A DNA stretch of 64,000 bases from Coenobita brevimanus. Its lineage: Eukaryota > Arthropoda > Malacostraca > Decapoda > Coenobitidae. Shown one piece after another: positions 1 through 11,977 of this stretch. Every line of letters starts with the position of its first letter. Position 1 is the stretch's first letter. Position numbers and translations under genes: made by a program. The notes beneath the pieces are model-generated. The model was not told the DNA's origin. It did not search any database and worked only from the letters and a program-made list of their open reading frames with translations. Location: contig JAVRFU010000174.1 of NCBI GenBank assembly GCA_032717465.1, positions 1 to 64,000 on the forward strand. Reading direction: 5' to 3'.

Positions 1-294
1 AAGATGCCTGGAGAGAGCATTACAACTGGTTGTTGAATGATGAGTTTGGGACAGGGAAGGTTTGGAGCCAGCAGATCCAGCGTTTGGCTGTTGGCCTTTC
101 TTGATGCTGCTACTGTGAGCAGGGCAATAGGAGGGATGCAGCTGGGGAAGGCAGCAACTGTGTCTGGGTTGACTGCTGAAATGGAGAAGGCCTCATGAGA
201 TATAGGAGTGAAGATAGTTACAGGTTTTATAAATATGATTATTTATGAGTGTGTTTTCCCAGATAATTGGCTGAATAGTATAATTGTATATGTG
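1..294 (+). mobile_element. LINE-P fragment, reverse transcriptase N-terminal part, decayed
   Basis: This stretch closely matches the start of the better LINE-P copy at 18734-20569, sharing the words for 'WREHYNRLLNE' and 'GKAATVSGLTAEM'. It covers the region just upstream of the reverse transcriptase palm. Stops and small deletions interrupt it, so it is a relic. It runs off the left edge of the window. A SINE-A insertion ends it, and the same LINE resumes at 597. Confidence 0.75.
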
Positions 295-596
295 GACAAG
301 AGAAGTGTGACAAGCCAAATGGTTTTCTGTACACCAGGAAACCATTTACTATGCTGGGTGGTAATCATATAACCATATTATGGCAGCTGGTGATTTAGTG
401 GGTAATTAAGGCACTCCATTTGGATTGAGGCAGTGCAGGTTTATATCAGATGGGTGGTTGGGGTTTATTGCTCAAGTAATGCCACTCAGGGATGAGTGAG
501 GCTGCTGACTTTCATCTTAAATGTCAGGTCCATCTTGCCTAGCCCCGGGCTTTTACGCTCCTCATGGGGCAACACAGGATTCAGTGTTGATGATGA
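295..596 (+). repeat. SINE-A copy 1, tRNA-type promoter
   Basis: About 300 bp interrupt LINE-P and have a second copy at 25566-25885. An A-box-like word (TGATTTAGTGGG, about 391-402) and a B-box-like word (GGTTTATATCA, about 438-448) have the spacing of a tRNA-derived RNA polymerase III promoter. The first ~85 bp, before the boxes, match the 5' part of SINE-B. The tail is (GAT)n. A short TGT direct repeat flanks the insertion. SINE identity is inferred from the boxes and the two copies. Confidence 0.7.
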
Positions 597-663
597 TGTA
601 CAAGGGGAATGGTGATGATCTGGAAAGAGGATATTATAGAGGCATAAAGATTTTGGAACAGAT
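597..663 (+). mobile_element. LINE-P fragment, continuation after SINE-A
   Basis: The LINE-P sequence resumes with the 'YKGKGD' to 'NYRGIK' region of the reverse transcriptase, matching about 19056-19120. It stops where the inverted-repeat arm begins at 664. Confidence 0.65.
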
Positions 664-855
664 GTGAAGAAATGCCTTTGTTTATGAGTGAGATAATTTT
701 GATCAAAAAGTGATCATTTTAACGTGCCGGGTACGATAATATGGGTTTGGGAATCTGGCAACACTGCTCAGCAGGAGACTGCTAGCTTCCCTCTTCCAAC
801 ACAACATTACCACCGATAGATAAGTGTTATGCATGTTTCATATGTTTAATTAATG
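664..855 (+). repeat. Left arm of a 192-bp inverted repeat
   Basis: This arm is the reverse complement of 2939-3130, with roughly a dozen differences over 192 bp. The two arms bracket the A2 LINE at 856-2938. The inner ends read GTTTAATTAATG and its complement. The simplest reading is a palindromic (foldback or MITE-like) element that took a LINE insertion near its centre. No coding capacity is visible in the arm. Confidence 0.75.
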
Positions 856-2938
856 TCTATCTATCTATCTATACCCCGATGACATAATCCTGCAAAGGGT
901 GGCTGCAGACAAAACGCCTCCAAGTCGCTCTGTCACCCACCATTTGACTACCCTCCCCTCCAACTCACCCTCCCCTCCCTCATATACCTGTCAACTCCAT
1001 CTCTCCACCTCATCCTCGGTCTACCCCTCAATCTCCCTCCCTCAACCTCACCTACATACACCCTCTTAGTCAGTCTTTCATTCTCCATTCTCTTCACATG
1101 TTCAAACCACCTCAGGTTATTTCTCCTAATCTTCTCAACCACATCCACATCCACCCCAGAACATTCCTTCACTTCTTCATTCGTCAACCTGTCCCTCCAC
1201 GTCACTCCACATACTCCTCTCAAGTAACTCATTTCCACTGCTCTCACTCTTGACTTGTTCCCCTTTTGCAAGGTCCACGCCTCGCTTCCATACGTCAGGG
1301 TAGGGATCACAATACTGTACTATCATGCAGTGACTTTTTAACTTCCATACTCACCTCCCTATTTCTCATCACTGCTTTCAGTGTACCAACAACCTTCCTT
1401 CCCTGTTGTACCCTTTCACGCACTTCATCCCCCAAAGTTCCATCCTTACTCATCACACTACCCAAGTACTTGAATGCACTCACATTCTCCATATCCTCAC
1501 CATCCAACCTCACTGCACACTCTGTGACTTCATTCCTCTCAAACACCATAACTTTACTTTTGTTTACATTAACTTTCCGATTCCTCCTCCTACACACTGT
1601 CCCAAATTCATTCACCAAATCTTGCAACTCCCATTCATCCTCACTCAACATACTGTATCATCAGAAAACAGCAACACCTGAATCTTCCAAATCTCACCCT
1701 CATTCATTAGAGCCACCCCCACATCCACTGCCCTACCTTGCACCTCCTTTACAACCCCATCCATGTATATATTAAACAGCCATGGAGACATCACACAACT
1801 CTGTTTCAGTCCCACATTGAGATTAAAGAACTCACTCAGCTCATCATCCACTCGCACCGTAGCCCTAGCTCCCTCGTACATACTCTTCACAGCACTCAAC
1901 AATTTCCCCTCCACTCCATATATTCTTAATACCTTCCACATACCTTGCCTATCTCTTCTGTCATAAGCTTTCTCCAAGTCCATGAAGGCAGCATACACTT
2001 TCTTTCCCTTCTCTAGATACTTCTCCACTAAACATCTTAGAACAAATATCTGATCTACACACCCTTTTCCCTTCCTAAATCCCCCTTGTTCTTCTCCAAC
2101 TAGCTCCTCTGTCATATGCCTAACCCTATCAATGAGTATCGTATCATATATTTTACCAGTCACACTAAGAAGGCAAATACCCCTATGGTTACCACATACT
2201 TCTCTCTCCCCTTTTCCTTTGTATAAAGGAACAATTATACCTGATTTCCGGTCCTCTGGAACCCTTCTTTCTTCCCAAGCCAATCTACACAACTTCCATA
2301 TCCACTCCACAATAATCTCACCCCCATACCTAAGCATTTCACCACACACTCCATCAATTCCCGGGGCCTTCCCCAACTTAATCTTCTTCATTGCTTCCAC
2401 TACTTCTGCCCTACTGATCTCTTCCTCCCTCCTCTCATCTCTTTTTCTCCCAGCCATTCCCCAACCACTTATACTCACACTGCTCTCATTCTCTACATTC
2501 AACAAATCCTCAAAGTGCTCCTTCCGTCTCCTCAATTTCTCTCTCTTCTCCACCAACAATCTATTATTCCTATCTTTCACTCCCCTACTATTTCCCCTTT
2601 CACACTGGCTTACTTTCTTTACCTCCTTCCAAAACAATTTCTTACTCTCCCTTCATTTCACACTCAGATTCCTCCCAAACTCTTCATCCACTTTCTTCTT
2701 ACTCTCCTTCACCAGTCTCTTAACCCCCTTCTCCTGCTCACATATACCTCTCTCTTCTCTCTCTCATCTTCTCCCCTACCTCTACTCGCTGACCATTCAC
2801 TATATGCCTTCTTCTTTTGTTCCACAGCTCGTTTCACCTCATCATTCCACCATGCTGTCCCTTCCACACCCTTGCATCTCCTCCACACTCCACATACCTC
2901 ACACGCTGCGCCTATCTCTTCTGTGAATATCTTCACGG
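856..2938 (-). mobile_element. RTE-like LINE, subfamily A2, 5'-truncated and decayed
   Basis: On the minus strand this encodes the reverse transcriptase and C-terminal half of an APE-type LINE, broken into frames at 2709-2936, 1645-2637, 1307-1651 and 948-1310. Visible motifs are 'FMDLEKAYDR' (palm motif A), 'SPWLFNIYMDG' and a catalytic box reading FSDD where other copies have FADD. The conserved 'KQGC' reads 'KQSC'. The C-terminus has the 'MSYLRG...RDRL...LRWF' region typical of these LINEs. The endonuclease is missing. The 3' end is (TATC)n on the plus strand near 860. The copy is not functional. Confidence 0.85.
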
Positions 2939-3130
2939 CATTAATTAAACATATAAAACATGCATAACACTCATCTATCAGTGGTAATGTTGTGTTGGAA
3001 GAGGGAATCTGACAGTCTCCTGCTGAGCAGTGTTGTTAGATTCCCATACCCATATTATCATACCCGGCATGTTAAAATTATCACTTTTTGATCAAAATTA
3101 TCTCACTCATAAACAAAGGCATTTCTTCAT
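2939..3130 (-). repeat. Right arm of the 192-bp inverted repeat
   Basis: Reverse complement of 664-855. Together with that arm it encloses the A2 LINE. The outer end reads ATGAAGAAATGC on the minus strand. Confidence 0.75.
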
Positions 3131-3610
3131 ATAAATCGGTAATTACTGTGGAATTAATATATTTATATGTGGAGTGATTAATTAACATTACTGAATTTGT
3201 TTAACTGTTAAGTACTTTCCATATTATAATTCTGGTTATCGTAAGAGTTACTAAATCCTTCAGTTGTACTAGTGTTACAGTTGACTTGTTAATTTTGCAA
3301 TCCCTGATTTATTTTTCAGATTATGAAATTATGAGAGTTACCACATTATTGCATGCATGCTATCGCATATCGCAAAGTGTGCCAAATATCGCATATTGTG
3401 ATAATTATCACATGTCTGGCAACGCTGCAGCTCAGCAGTTCCGCTAATTCTCTCCGAGGTTGAGAGAAAATGGCGGTGACTGCGTTTGCTGGGATGACTG
3501 AGTTAGAATCCTCCCACCTCGCCCCAGACTGAATGTCTTATCATTGGATTTTCGAGATTGTATAATGAAAATAGTCCCTAAGTTACCAGGTCGTATCATC
3601 GGTTTCTCGT
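3131..3610. other. No gene recognised; AT-rich, with a YY1-like ATGGCGG word
   Basis: No reading frame with a recognisable product is present. The word ATCGCATAT recurs imperfectly near 3362-3402. AAAATGGCGG near 3467-3477 resembles a YY1-type promoter element, but one short word does not support a promoter call. Confidence 0.4.
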
Positions 3611-6200
3611 ATATCTATCTATGAATCTATCTATTGCCAGACGCCTCAATCCCGTTCTGGGTGGCCACAAACAAATTGCCTCCACGTCGCCCTGTCCCCC
3701 GCCATTTCACTGCCCTGCTTCCAACTTACACCCCCCTCTCTCATATACCTCTCTACCCCATCCCTCCATCTCATCCTCGGGCTTCCCCTCCCTCTACCCC
3801 CCTCCACCTCACTCACATACACTCTTTTCTTCAGGCTTTCACCTCCATCCTCTCCACATGGCCAAACCACCTCAGTGTGTTCCTCCTAATGCTTCCTATC
3901 ACATCCACATCCACACCACAACGCTCCTTTATATCCTCATTTGCCAGCCTGTCTCTCCATGTGACTCCACAGGCTCCTCTTAAATAACTCATTTCCACTG
4001 CTTTCACTCTTGACTTGTGTCCTTCCAACAACGTCCAAGCTTCACTTCCATATGTTAGAGTTGATATCACAGTACTGTCATGTAGTAACTTTTTCACGTC
4101 CATTCTCACTTCCCTGTTTCTTATCACTGCTTTCAAGGAACCAGCAACCTTTCTTCCCTGCTGTACCCTTTCAAGCACTTCACCCTCCAAACCTCCATCC
4201 TTACTCATCACACTACCCAAGTACTTAAACGTACTCACATTTTCCAATTCCTCACCATCCAACCTCGCTGTACATTCACTGACTTCACCTCTCTCAGAGA
4301 CCATCACTTTACTCTTCCCTACATTCACCTTTAGATTCCGTTTCTTACACACTCTCCCAAACGCATGAATCAAGCCTTGCAGCTCCCTTTCGTCTTCACT
4401 CAACAACACAGTATCATCTGCAAACAACAGTACAGGGAGTTTCCAAACACTACCCTCTCTCACCAGGGCCACTCCAACATCCACTACCCTAACTTGTACC
4501 TCTTTTATTACCCCATCCATGTACAGATTGAACAACCATGGAGACATGACACATCCCTGTTTCAACCCAATTTTCAAAGAGAAAAATTCAATCAGTTCAC
4601 CATCCACACGCACTGCAGCCTTAGGACCATCATACATACTCTTCACAGCATTCAACAACTTCCCATCTACAGTACTCCATATATTCTTAATACAGTACTT
4701 TCCACAGCCCTTGTCTATCCACCCTGTCATATGCTTTCTCCAAAACCATGAATGCCGCATACAACTTCTTTCCCTTCTCTAGAAACTTTTCCACTAAAGA
4801 TCTAAGAATGAATATCTGATCTAGACAACTTCATCACTTCGTAAAGCCTCCCTGTTCTTTTCCAAGTAATTCCTCTGTTCTTTCTTTAACTCTGTCAGTA
4901 CGTATCCTACCATACACTTTTCCTATTGTACTAAGAAGACAAATGCCCCTATGATTACCACACACTTCTTTTTCCCCTTTTCCATTGTACAAGGAAATAA
5001 TTATACCTGACTTCCAATCCTCAGGGACTCTGCCTTCCTCCCAGGTCAATCTGCACATCTTCGAGATCCATTCTACTACTATCTCTACCCCATGCTTCAG
5101 CATTTCACCAGACACTCCATCAATTCCTTGGGCTTTCTCCAATTTGACTTTCTTCATTGGTTCCACACTTCTATCCTACTGATTTCTTCCTGTCTTCTCA
5201 CCTCCCTCCTTCTCGCAGCCATTCCCGAACCACTTATACTCTCATTACTTCCATCCGCTATATTTAACAATTCTTTAAAATGTTCTCTCCATCTGCTCAC
5301 TTTTTCTGCCTTCTCCACTAGTAATCTACCATTTTTATCTTTCACTCCCCTGCTAACTTTACTTCCATCCTGTCTTCCTGTCTTCACCTCTTTCCAGATG
5401 TTTTTTTTACACTCCCTCCACTTTACACTCAGATTCCTTCCAAATTCCTCATCCACTCTCCTCTTACTCTCTCTTACTTATCTTTTCACTTCTCTCTTTG
5501 TTTCTACATATAACTCTCTCTTCCGCCTCTCAAGTTCTTCCACGCTCCTATTTCTCATCCATTCATTGTATGCTTTCTTCTTTTGTGCCACAGCCTGTCT
5601 CACCTCTTCATTCCACCACCATGTTCCTTGCACCCCCCTCCGTCTTCTCTGTATCCCACACACCACATCACATGCTGCACATATTTCTTCTGTGAATATC
5701 CTGCACACACCTTCCACGTCCCCCATCTGCTCCAATTCGTATTTGCCTAATTGTTCCTCCACTTCTCTCTTATATTCTGCCTTTTTCTCATCTTCTTTTA
5801 ACCTCTCCAGTCTCCTTACAAATACTCCTTCTTCCCGTCCTTCCCTTGTATTTCTCCATCTTATTTGGATCTTGATTCTGACCACCACCAAGTAGTGGTC
5901 AGAAAGTTCACTCCCCCAACCTCTATAAGTTCTTGTATCCATTACACATCTTCGCATCCTTTCATCCACACACACATAATCAATCATTGCCTTCCTTTCA
6001 GTTCACCACCCACCCTTCTCATCACTCGCCATGTATACCTGTGGATCATCTTGTGCCTGAAGAGGGTATTGGCTATCACCAACCCTCTCCCAGCACAAAT
6101 GTCCACTAACACACTGCCATTCTCATCTATCTCAGCAGGCACACCCCACCCACCAACTATTCCATCCACCTTCACATTCCCTACTTTACCATTCATATCT
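3611..6200 (-). mobile_element. RTE-like LINE, subfamily A1, lacks 5' endonuclease start
   Basis: On the minus strand, pieces at 5984-6196, 5478-5987, 5154-5456, 4834-5166, 3831-4760 and 3646-3870 run in order through the second half of the AP-endonuclease (starting at the 'MNGKVGN' motif, with 'SDHYLVV'), the linker, the reverse transcriptase ('LLFADDTVLL') and the C-terminal 'RWFGHVERM' region. Frameshifts and stops break it. The 3' end is the A1 terminus plus (ATAG)n near 3611-3634. The missing 5' endonuclease part appears on the opposite strand at 7220-7616, ending at the same codon where this copy begins. Confidence 0.85.
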
Positions 6201-6570
6201 ATCTATCTATCTATTGCCAGACGTCATAATCCCGTAAAGGGTGGCCATTTGACTCTGAGTTATTTGTTTTACGGGGAGGGGCACTAACCCTCCACCAACC
6301 CACTTGCTGACACGTAAGGAGCACTTATGATTTGGTTATATGGTTACCACCCAGCTTTGTAAATGGTTTCTTGGCTTACAGGAAACCATTTGGCTTCTCA
6401 CTCAATGTAAAGCTACCTGTAAAGGAAAGAAAAGCAATAAGAAGTGACAGGAAAGATGGGAGAAATAGGAAGAGAGGAGGACAGGCACAGAAAAAGAATG
6501 ATAAAGGCTAAGGAAGAAGTAGGCAGCACTACATCAAGTGAGTGGATGATGGTCGCCACCACCTACCACC
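6201..6570 (-). repeat. SINE-B copy, minus strand
   Basis: This is a minus-strand copy of the repeat seen on the plus strand at 57265-57600. It includes the pyrimidine-rich 5' part, the 'ACATTGAGTGACAAGCC' region and the A1-type 3' terminus with (ATAG)n. It sits exactly at the broken 5' end of the adjacent A1 LINE. Confidence 0.7.
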
Positions 6571-7219
6571 ATGTACTCACATTTTCCATTTCCTCATCAT
6601 CCAGCCTCACTGTACATTCACTGACTTCACTTCTCTTGATGACCATAACTTTACTTTTCCCTACATTCACCTTTAAATTCCGTTTCTTACACACTCTCCA
6701 AAACTCGTCCACCAAGCCTTGCAGCTCCCCTTCATCTTCGCTTAACATCTGCAAACAACAGTACAGGGAGTTTCCAGAGACTACCCTCTCTCACTAGGGT
6801 CACTCCAACATCCACTGCCCTACCTTGTATCTCTTTTATAACCCCATTCATGTACAGATTGAACAACCATGGAGACATGACACATCCCTGTTTCAACCCA
6901 ACCTTCAAAGAGAAAAATTCACTCAGTTCACCATCCACATGCACTGCAGCCTTAGCACCCTCATACATACTCTTCACAGCATTCAACACCTTCCCAGCTA
7001 CTCAATATATTCAAAATACTTTCCACAATCCTTGTCTATCCACCCTATCATATGCTTTCTCCAAATGCTTAAAGGCCGCCTACAACTTCTTTCCCTTCTC
7101 TAGAAATTTTTCCACTAAAGATCTAAGAATGAATATCTGATCTACACAACCTCTTCCCTTCCTAAAGCCTCCCTGTTCTTCTCCAACTAATTCTTCTGTT
7201 ATTTCCTTAACTCTGTCAG
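6571..7219 (-). mobile_element. RTE-like LINE A1 fragment, reverse transcriptase only
   Basis: Minus-strand frames at 6732-6989 and 6563-6754 encode part of the palm ('GLKQGCVMSPWLFNLYMNG') and the region up to 'MENVST'. A small deletion removes most of the FADD catalytic box, leaving 'LLFADVKRR'. Both ends are truncated. It lies between SINE-B and an inverted endonuclease piece of the same family. Confidence 0.75.
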
Positions 7220-7616
7220 GTGCTTGAGTGTGTGAAAGTGGATGTATGTGGAATAACTGAAACTAAATGAAGAGGTGAGAGTGAGAGACAATGGGGGTAT
7301 GGATGGGAAATATGTGCAGGAGTAGGTGAGAATGAGAGGGCAAAAGAAGGAGTGTGTATTGTTGTGAGTAAAAGATTGAAGAACTTAAGAGAGTACGGAT
7401 CAGTTGGCTCAAAGATTGTGTGGGTTAGGTTGAATGTTGGAATACAAATGTGGGCAATTGTGTGCGTGTATACGCCAACGCAAGATCGTGCAAGCATAGT
7501 GAGAGAAGAGTTCTGGACAAATGTGGAAGTGTGCATGGAAAAGTTCGGAAGGAATGAGAGAGTGTTTTTGATTGGTAATATGAAAGAGGTAAACAGTCAT
7601 CACTCAAAGGATGAAT
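7220..7616 (+). mobile_element. RTE-like LINE A1 fragment, inverted endonuclease start
   Basis: The plus strand encodes the N-terminal AP-endonuclease of family A ('GVCIVVSKR' equivalent, 'GSVGSKIVW', 'FWTNVEVCMEKFGRNERVFLIG') and ends at 'GNMK', where the intact A1 copy reads 'GDMNGK'. Its orientation is opposite to the neighbouring A1 pieces, which begin at that codon. This suggests an inversion, possibly from twin-primed reverse transcription. Confidence 0.75.
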
Positions 7617-8594
7617 AATAAATTGACAGATGATAGGAGCAAACCATAAATATTACTCTACAGTAGTAATGTACCTCTTTTTATTAAATTTCAAATGTAT
7701 GTTGCTGCTAGTATGTACAGAGCCAATAGCTCTTAAAATATTTCATTTCATTTTGAGAGTGTGGGGACCTCATAGTCAGTGTGATGTACTAAAAAGTGCT
7801 GAAGTTCATCCTTACTCTACAGGTGTCTAGCCAGGGAGCACTCAATTGCAACAGCAGCAGTCAAGATGTGCTTAATGCTGATTCAAGGTCAAGGAGTATT
7901 TAGTGCAGTGTGGTGGGGCCTGCAGGGTGTACGGTATATGGAGAAGGTTGGAGGGCAGTGTGGAGGTAAGCAAACTACATGTTGTATTCCATCAGCTAAT
8001 GAGACTTTCTAGCATCTCTTCCTTACCATAATATTCTCATATAATATTTGTCTTTGTATTTATTTTTTTGTGGACTAATAATGCATAAATAGCACACAGG
8101 AGATTGGTAACCTGTTCAGTCTGAGGACATCTTTTATTCTTGTGACTGCAAGACAGATATACTCAAGAAAATTCCCAAGTAATGAAGGGGTTAATGAAAA
8201 CTATATCCAGCTCTTCCAGTTCAAAAAGTCATCCTTAGTTGAATGTAGTTTTATAGAGGCAGCAATAATAGAATTTATTAAATTCCCTTGGCTGACTTTC
8301 ATAACATGCCATTTGTGGAAATTGACTGGTAAGGAAGAGGTGTAAGTTAGCCTTCTACACTGATGAGAATGTAGCTTTTATTTATTTTTAAGGGGAAGGA
8401 GGGAGGATGGTGAGCAGATAAACAAACTACATTTGGTGATATTCATGCTTTGTATTGCTCTCACTCACTAGGTACAGCCACTATAACAATGACAAATAAC
8501 CTTCGTATGGTTAAAAAAACACGATGTATTTCATGTGAAGTATAAAACACTAGTTGTATTGCACATGAAGTAATTCTGACATGAATCACATTCA
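7617..8594. other. No gene or repeat recognised
   Basis: About 980 bp of AT-rich sequence with only short open frames and no recognisable domain. It may be host intergenic or intronic DNA. Confidence 0.4.
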
Positions 8595-10265
8595 TTGTTA
8601 TTCTATGTGGGGATTACTTCACACTTGAATATACTGCATCTATATACTAGTACATATAAAAATTTAAGAAAAATGTTTGTGAGAAGAAAGTTGGATGTGT
8701 TAGCTTTGAGTGAAACGAAGATGAAAGGGAAGGGGGAATCTATGTTTGGAAGTGTGAATGGAAGATTGTCAGGTGTTGATAGAGGAAGGGCAAGAGAAGG
8801 TGTGGCCTTGTTAGTGAGTCCGGAAGTACAGCAATGTGTGATTGAATGGAAGGAGGTGTCATCAAGACTGATGTGGGTGAAAGCGAAATTTGAACGTGAG
8901 TTGTGGGTGTTTGTGAGTGCATATGGGCCTGGTAGTGAAAGGGATGAACAAGAGAGGGAGTCGTTCTGGAATGATGTTGATGAGTGTCTGCAGAGTTTTG
9001 GAGCAAATGTGAATGTGGTAATGATGGGAGATCTGAATGCTAGAGTGGGAAATGTAGCAGTTGAAGGCGTAGTTGGTATGCATGGTGTGCCTGGAAGAAA
9101 TGAAAATGGGGAACGAATGATAGCGATGTGTGTTGAGCGAGAGATGGTGATTGGGAATACGCTGTTTGAGAAGAAAGATATTTATAAGTATACATGGGTG
9201 AGACAGGAGGGTGGAAGGGTTGTTGATAGAGCCTTGATGGACTATGTGGTTGTGTCTAGGAATGTAATAGGAAGATTGTTGGATGTGAGAGTTCTGAGAG
9301 GGGAGGGTGGAGGTATGTCTGACCACTACCTGGTGGAGGGAAAGTTAAGAGTAGGTAAGAGATGGGTGAGAGCTAGGAGGGTTAGGTGTGGCAGGGAGGT
9401 TTTGAAAGTGAGTGAGTTGGATAAAAGAGAGAAAAAGATAGAGTATCAGGAGAAATTGAAAGATGAGTGGAACGCAGTGAAAGATCGGGAAAATGGCAGC
9501 GTGGAGGAGGAATGGCAGTTGTTTAAGAGTGCTGTGGTGGGGCATGCAGAAGAGGTGTGTGGTGTGAGACGTGTGGGTGGTGGTGTAAGAAAAGGAAGTG
9601 AATGGTGGTGCGAGGAAGTAAGTATGGCTGTGGCTGAGAAGAGACGTGCATATGAAGTGTGGCTGCAGAGGAAGGATGAGATGTCATATGAAAGGTATAA
9701 GGAAAAGAGGAATAGAGCGAGAAGGGCTGTGCGTGATGCTAAAGTGGCAGCAGATGAGAGGTGGGGTAGGCGGCTGACAGAGAATTTTCAACAGAATAAG
9801 AAAATGTTTTGGGAGGAGGTGAAAAGGGTGCGAAAGGGAGAGTCTGGGAAGGAAGAACGAGTAAAAGCAGAGGATGGAAGGATGTTAATTGAGATGGATG
9901 CAGTAAGGAAGAGATGGGCAGAGTATTTTGAACGATTGTTAAATGTAGAGGAGGAAAGGGTGGCTGAGATTGTGGCGGATGGAAGGGTGCAAGGAATAAA
10001 TGTGTTGGGAGAGTTGAATGATTCTATGATCATGAAGGAGGAAGTGGAGAAGGCAGTAAAGGAGATGAAAACAGGGAAAGCTGCAGGTATGGATGGGTGT
10101 GCTGTGGAATGCTTGAAGGGTGGTGGAGTGACTATTGTTGACTGGTTAGTAAGATTGTTGAATGTGTGCTTTGAGAAAGGTATGGTGCCAATTGACTGGG
10201 CAAGTGCTTGTGTGGTGCCGTTGTATAAAGGCAAGGGTGATAAGTATGAATGTACTAGCTTTAGG
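8595..10265 (+). CDS. LINE-B endonuclease and reverse transcriptase, N-terminal part
   Basis: An open frame of about 558 codons encodes the 5' half of an APE-type non-LTR retrotransposon protein. The endonuclease shows 'SETK' (metal-binding Glu), 'GDLNARVGN' and 'MSDHYLV', all expected for an apurinic-type nuclease that nicks the target. A charged linker and the first reverse transcriptase block follow ('GKAAGMDGC', 'VVPLYKGKGD'). The in-frame Met at about 8671 (MFVRRKLD) lies closer to the family start than the first Met, so the first ~26 residues may not be native. The frame is cut at 'ECTSFR' by the 5.9-kb DNA transposon and continues at 16156. Confidence 0.85.
10254..10265 (+). repeat. 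Left flanking direct repeat of the 5.9-kb transposon
   Basis: ACTAGCTTTAGG here and ACTACTTTAGG at 16156-16166 flank the element. Both correspond to the same place in LINE-B ('TNFRG'), so they are a target-site duplication with one later change. Confidence 0.65.
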
Positions 10266-10321
10266 CCTTGAGCCTGGTCCCAGAAATTTGACCATCGGTA
10301 CCATCTGGCGGGGCAATTTCT
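10266..10321 (+). repeat. Left terminal inverted repeat
   Basis: Pairs with 16110-16155. The shared core ATCGGTACCATCTGG holds a GGTACC palindrome. Confidence 0.75.
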
Positions 10322-10988
10322 GTCGTGCATTTTAAAATAGCAATATGTCTCTACTTTTCATTTTTGTATGATAGCACTTCGAAAGCAGTAGCTTTTTATT
10401 CATAAAGAGCCACTTTTCAATGGTACCGATAATCAAACTTTTCCGAGGCGGTGTGGGTGTATGGTAAGTAATGATCAGTAGAGTTACAAAATAATCCTTC
10501 AAACCTTTAATACTGAAAGTATTCAATCACATTTATCTATATAACAATATATAACACAATATATAACACATTTATCTATAAAACAAACTTGTGTAACAAA
10601 ACTGCTTCTGGTATGAGAACTGTAAATACCTTGTGTATGAAATATACATCAAATTATCACCATAATACAAAAATTATACAATTATCAGTTTGAATACATA
10701 TGAAAATAATAATCAGTCAAAATGGCTACCTACTTTACAATATACAGTCACACATATCTCCCTAGACCGTCCATAAGGTTCATAAGTGAAAGAATAGAAG
10801 ACTAAACATTTAGACTAAGCAAATTATTATTACAATGGATATACCTACAGCGCCAAGCCACACCCGGCTATTTGGCACTTGACAAAGCAAAGACTTCATT
10901 GAAATAATCTGAAAAGTATGTAATCTGCTTGTTGTTTGTGTTCATTCTAGTGAATGTAGGTAAAAACTAAAAAGAAATTCTGAAAATA
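10322..10988. other. Left subterminal region of the transposon, non-coding
   Basis: AT-rich sequence between the terminal repeat and the 3' end of the gene. It contains a short local repeat of 'ATATAACACA' near 10545-10570. No gene is seen. Confidence 0.5.
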
Positions 10989-11977
10989 TTACACCCATTC
11001 GTCATGTGCTTCATCATCGCTATCCTCAGTGTTGTCATTCATAATCTCAACTTGTGTTTGGTTGCTACATGTTTGTAGCTTGCAGAGTTCTGTACAAGGC
11101 AATCCATTCGCAAGACATGGACATGTTGGATTCTTGCATGAGCGTGAGCATTTGCAGGAGAGTAGTTCCAGAATAGCCTCAGGGGCAGCAGGAACATCAG
11201 ACCAATCAATCATGAGTTGCTCATTGTTATCCACATTCTCTGTATACCAGCCTCTTCCTGTTGGGGGAGGAATGGTTGGGCATCTTTCCAATGACTGCTT
11301 CCACACTCTTGCCTGATAGCACGCTGACAATGCTGATACAGAGCAGATTTACATGGTGGTAGCTGCCAGGATTCAGCCTCTTCTTTCTTGGCACAAAAGA
11401 TTTGGTAACGTAGCTCATCCACTCTAGTTGCTCCCTGGATACTGTACAGGTGACACGTGAAGGCCTCTAACTTCTGAAAGTGCTCCTGACTTAGGTTCCA
11501 GCCCTCTCCAACCCTCTGCAGGGCCTCTCGGTGTTCTGTGTTACCTTTCATTAGTTTCAAAGCAGAGACCTTCCCCTTTCCTGCAAAGGCACTCACAGTG
11601 TCGCAGCCCGTCATGGCATGAAGACCCAGAAGTGCTTTTGTGTTGTCTGGTCCAAGTGTGGCTGCAACTTTGGTAACATCTATGTACTTTACTCTGTTTT
11701 TGGTACCACTTTTTATATAGATGCTGCTTGGGATATCACTAGAGAAGGCCACACATAGCACTAGAACGTCTGTGTCATCTGATACAACCTTCATTGCTGT
11801 ATAGCCCTGTGAGGCTGCATGGGCAGCATGAAGAAGAAGTCGTGTGTCTGCTTCTTCTTGAGTGGACTTTAATCCATCCACTACCATGGAACCATGCTCA
11901 GTCAGTTGATAACAGGTTTCCCCACAGGTGACATATATGACTTTGCCAACAAACCGTCTCTGGTGTCTTGGATGTTT
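10989..11977 (-). pseudogene. C-terminal half of the transposon nuclease, after an in-frame amber stop
   Basis: Downstream of the TAG at 11978-11980, the same frame continues through 'EEADTRLLLHAA', 'SDDTDVLVL' and 'TGCDTVS'. These match the acidic metal-binding clusters of XPG/FEN1 nucleases (EAEA, DxD and GCDY in FEN1). A one-base-class frameshift near 11335 moves the reading into the frame of 10989-11330, which encodes 'GRGWYTEN' and a tail with eight cysteines (CxC-x3-C-x4-C-x-C-x6-C-x3-C-x4-C). The nuclease fold is split across the stop codon, so the copy is probably inactive unless the stop is read through. Confidence 0.75.

Noticed and set aside
860..880. TATC arrays as CRISPR-like or tandem-repeat loci
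   Set aside because: The units are 4 bp without spacers, and each marks the tail of a LINE or SINE.
2132..2926. Ser/Pro/Leu-rich plus-strand frames, also at 5092-5895, 21219-22220 and 22821-24491
   Set aside because: They lie opposite the LINE genes. Their composition is what the antisense of a Lys/Glu/Arg-rich reverse transcriptase gives.
3460..3480. Host promoter with YY1 element
   Set aside because: A single short word without a downstream gene or other promoter signals.
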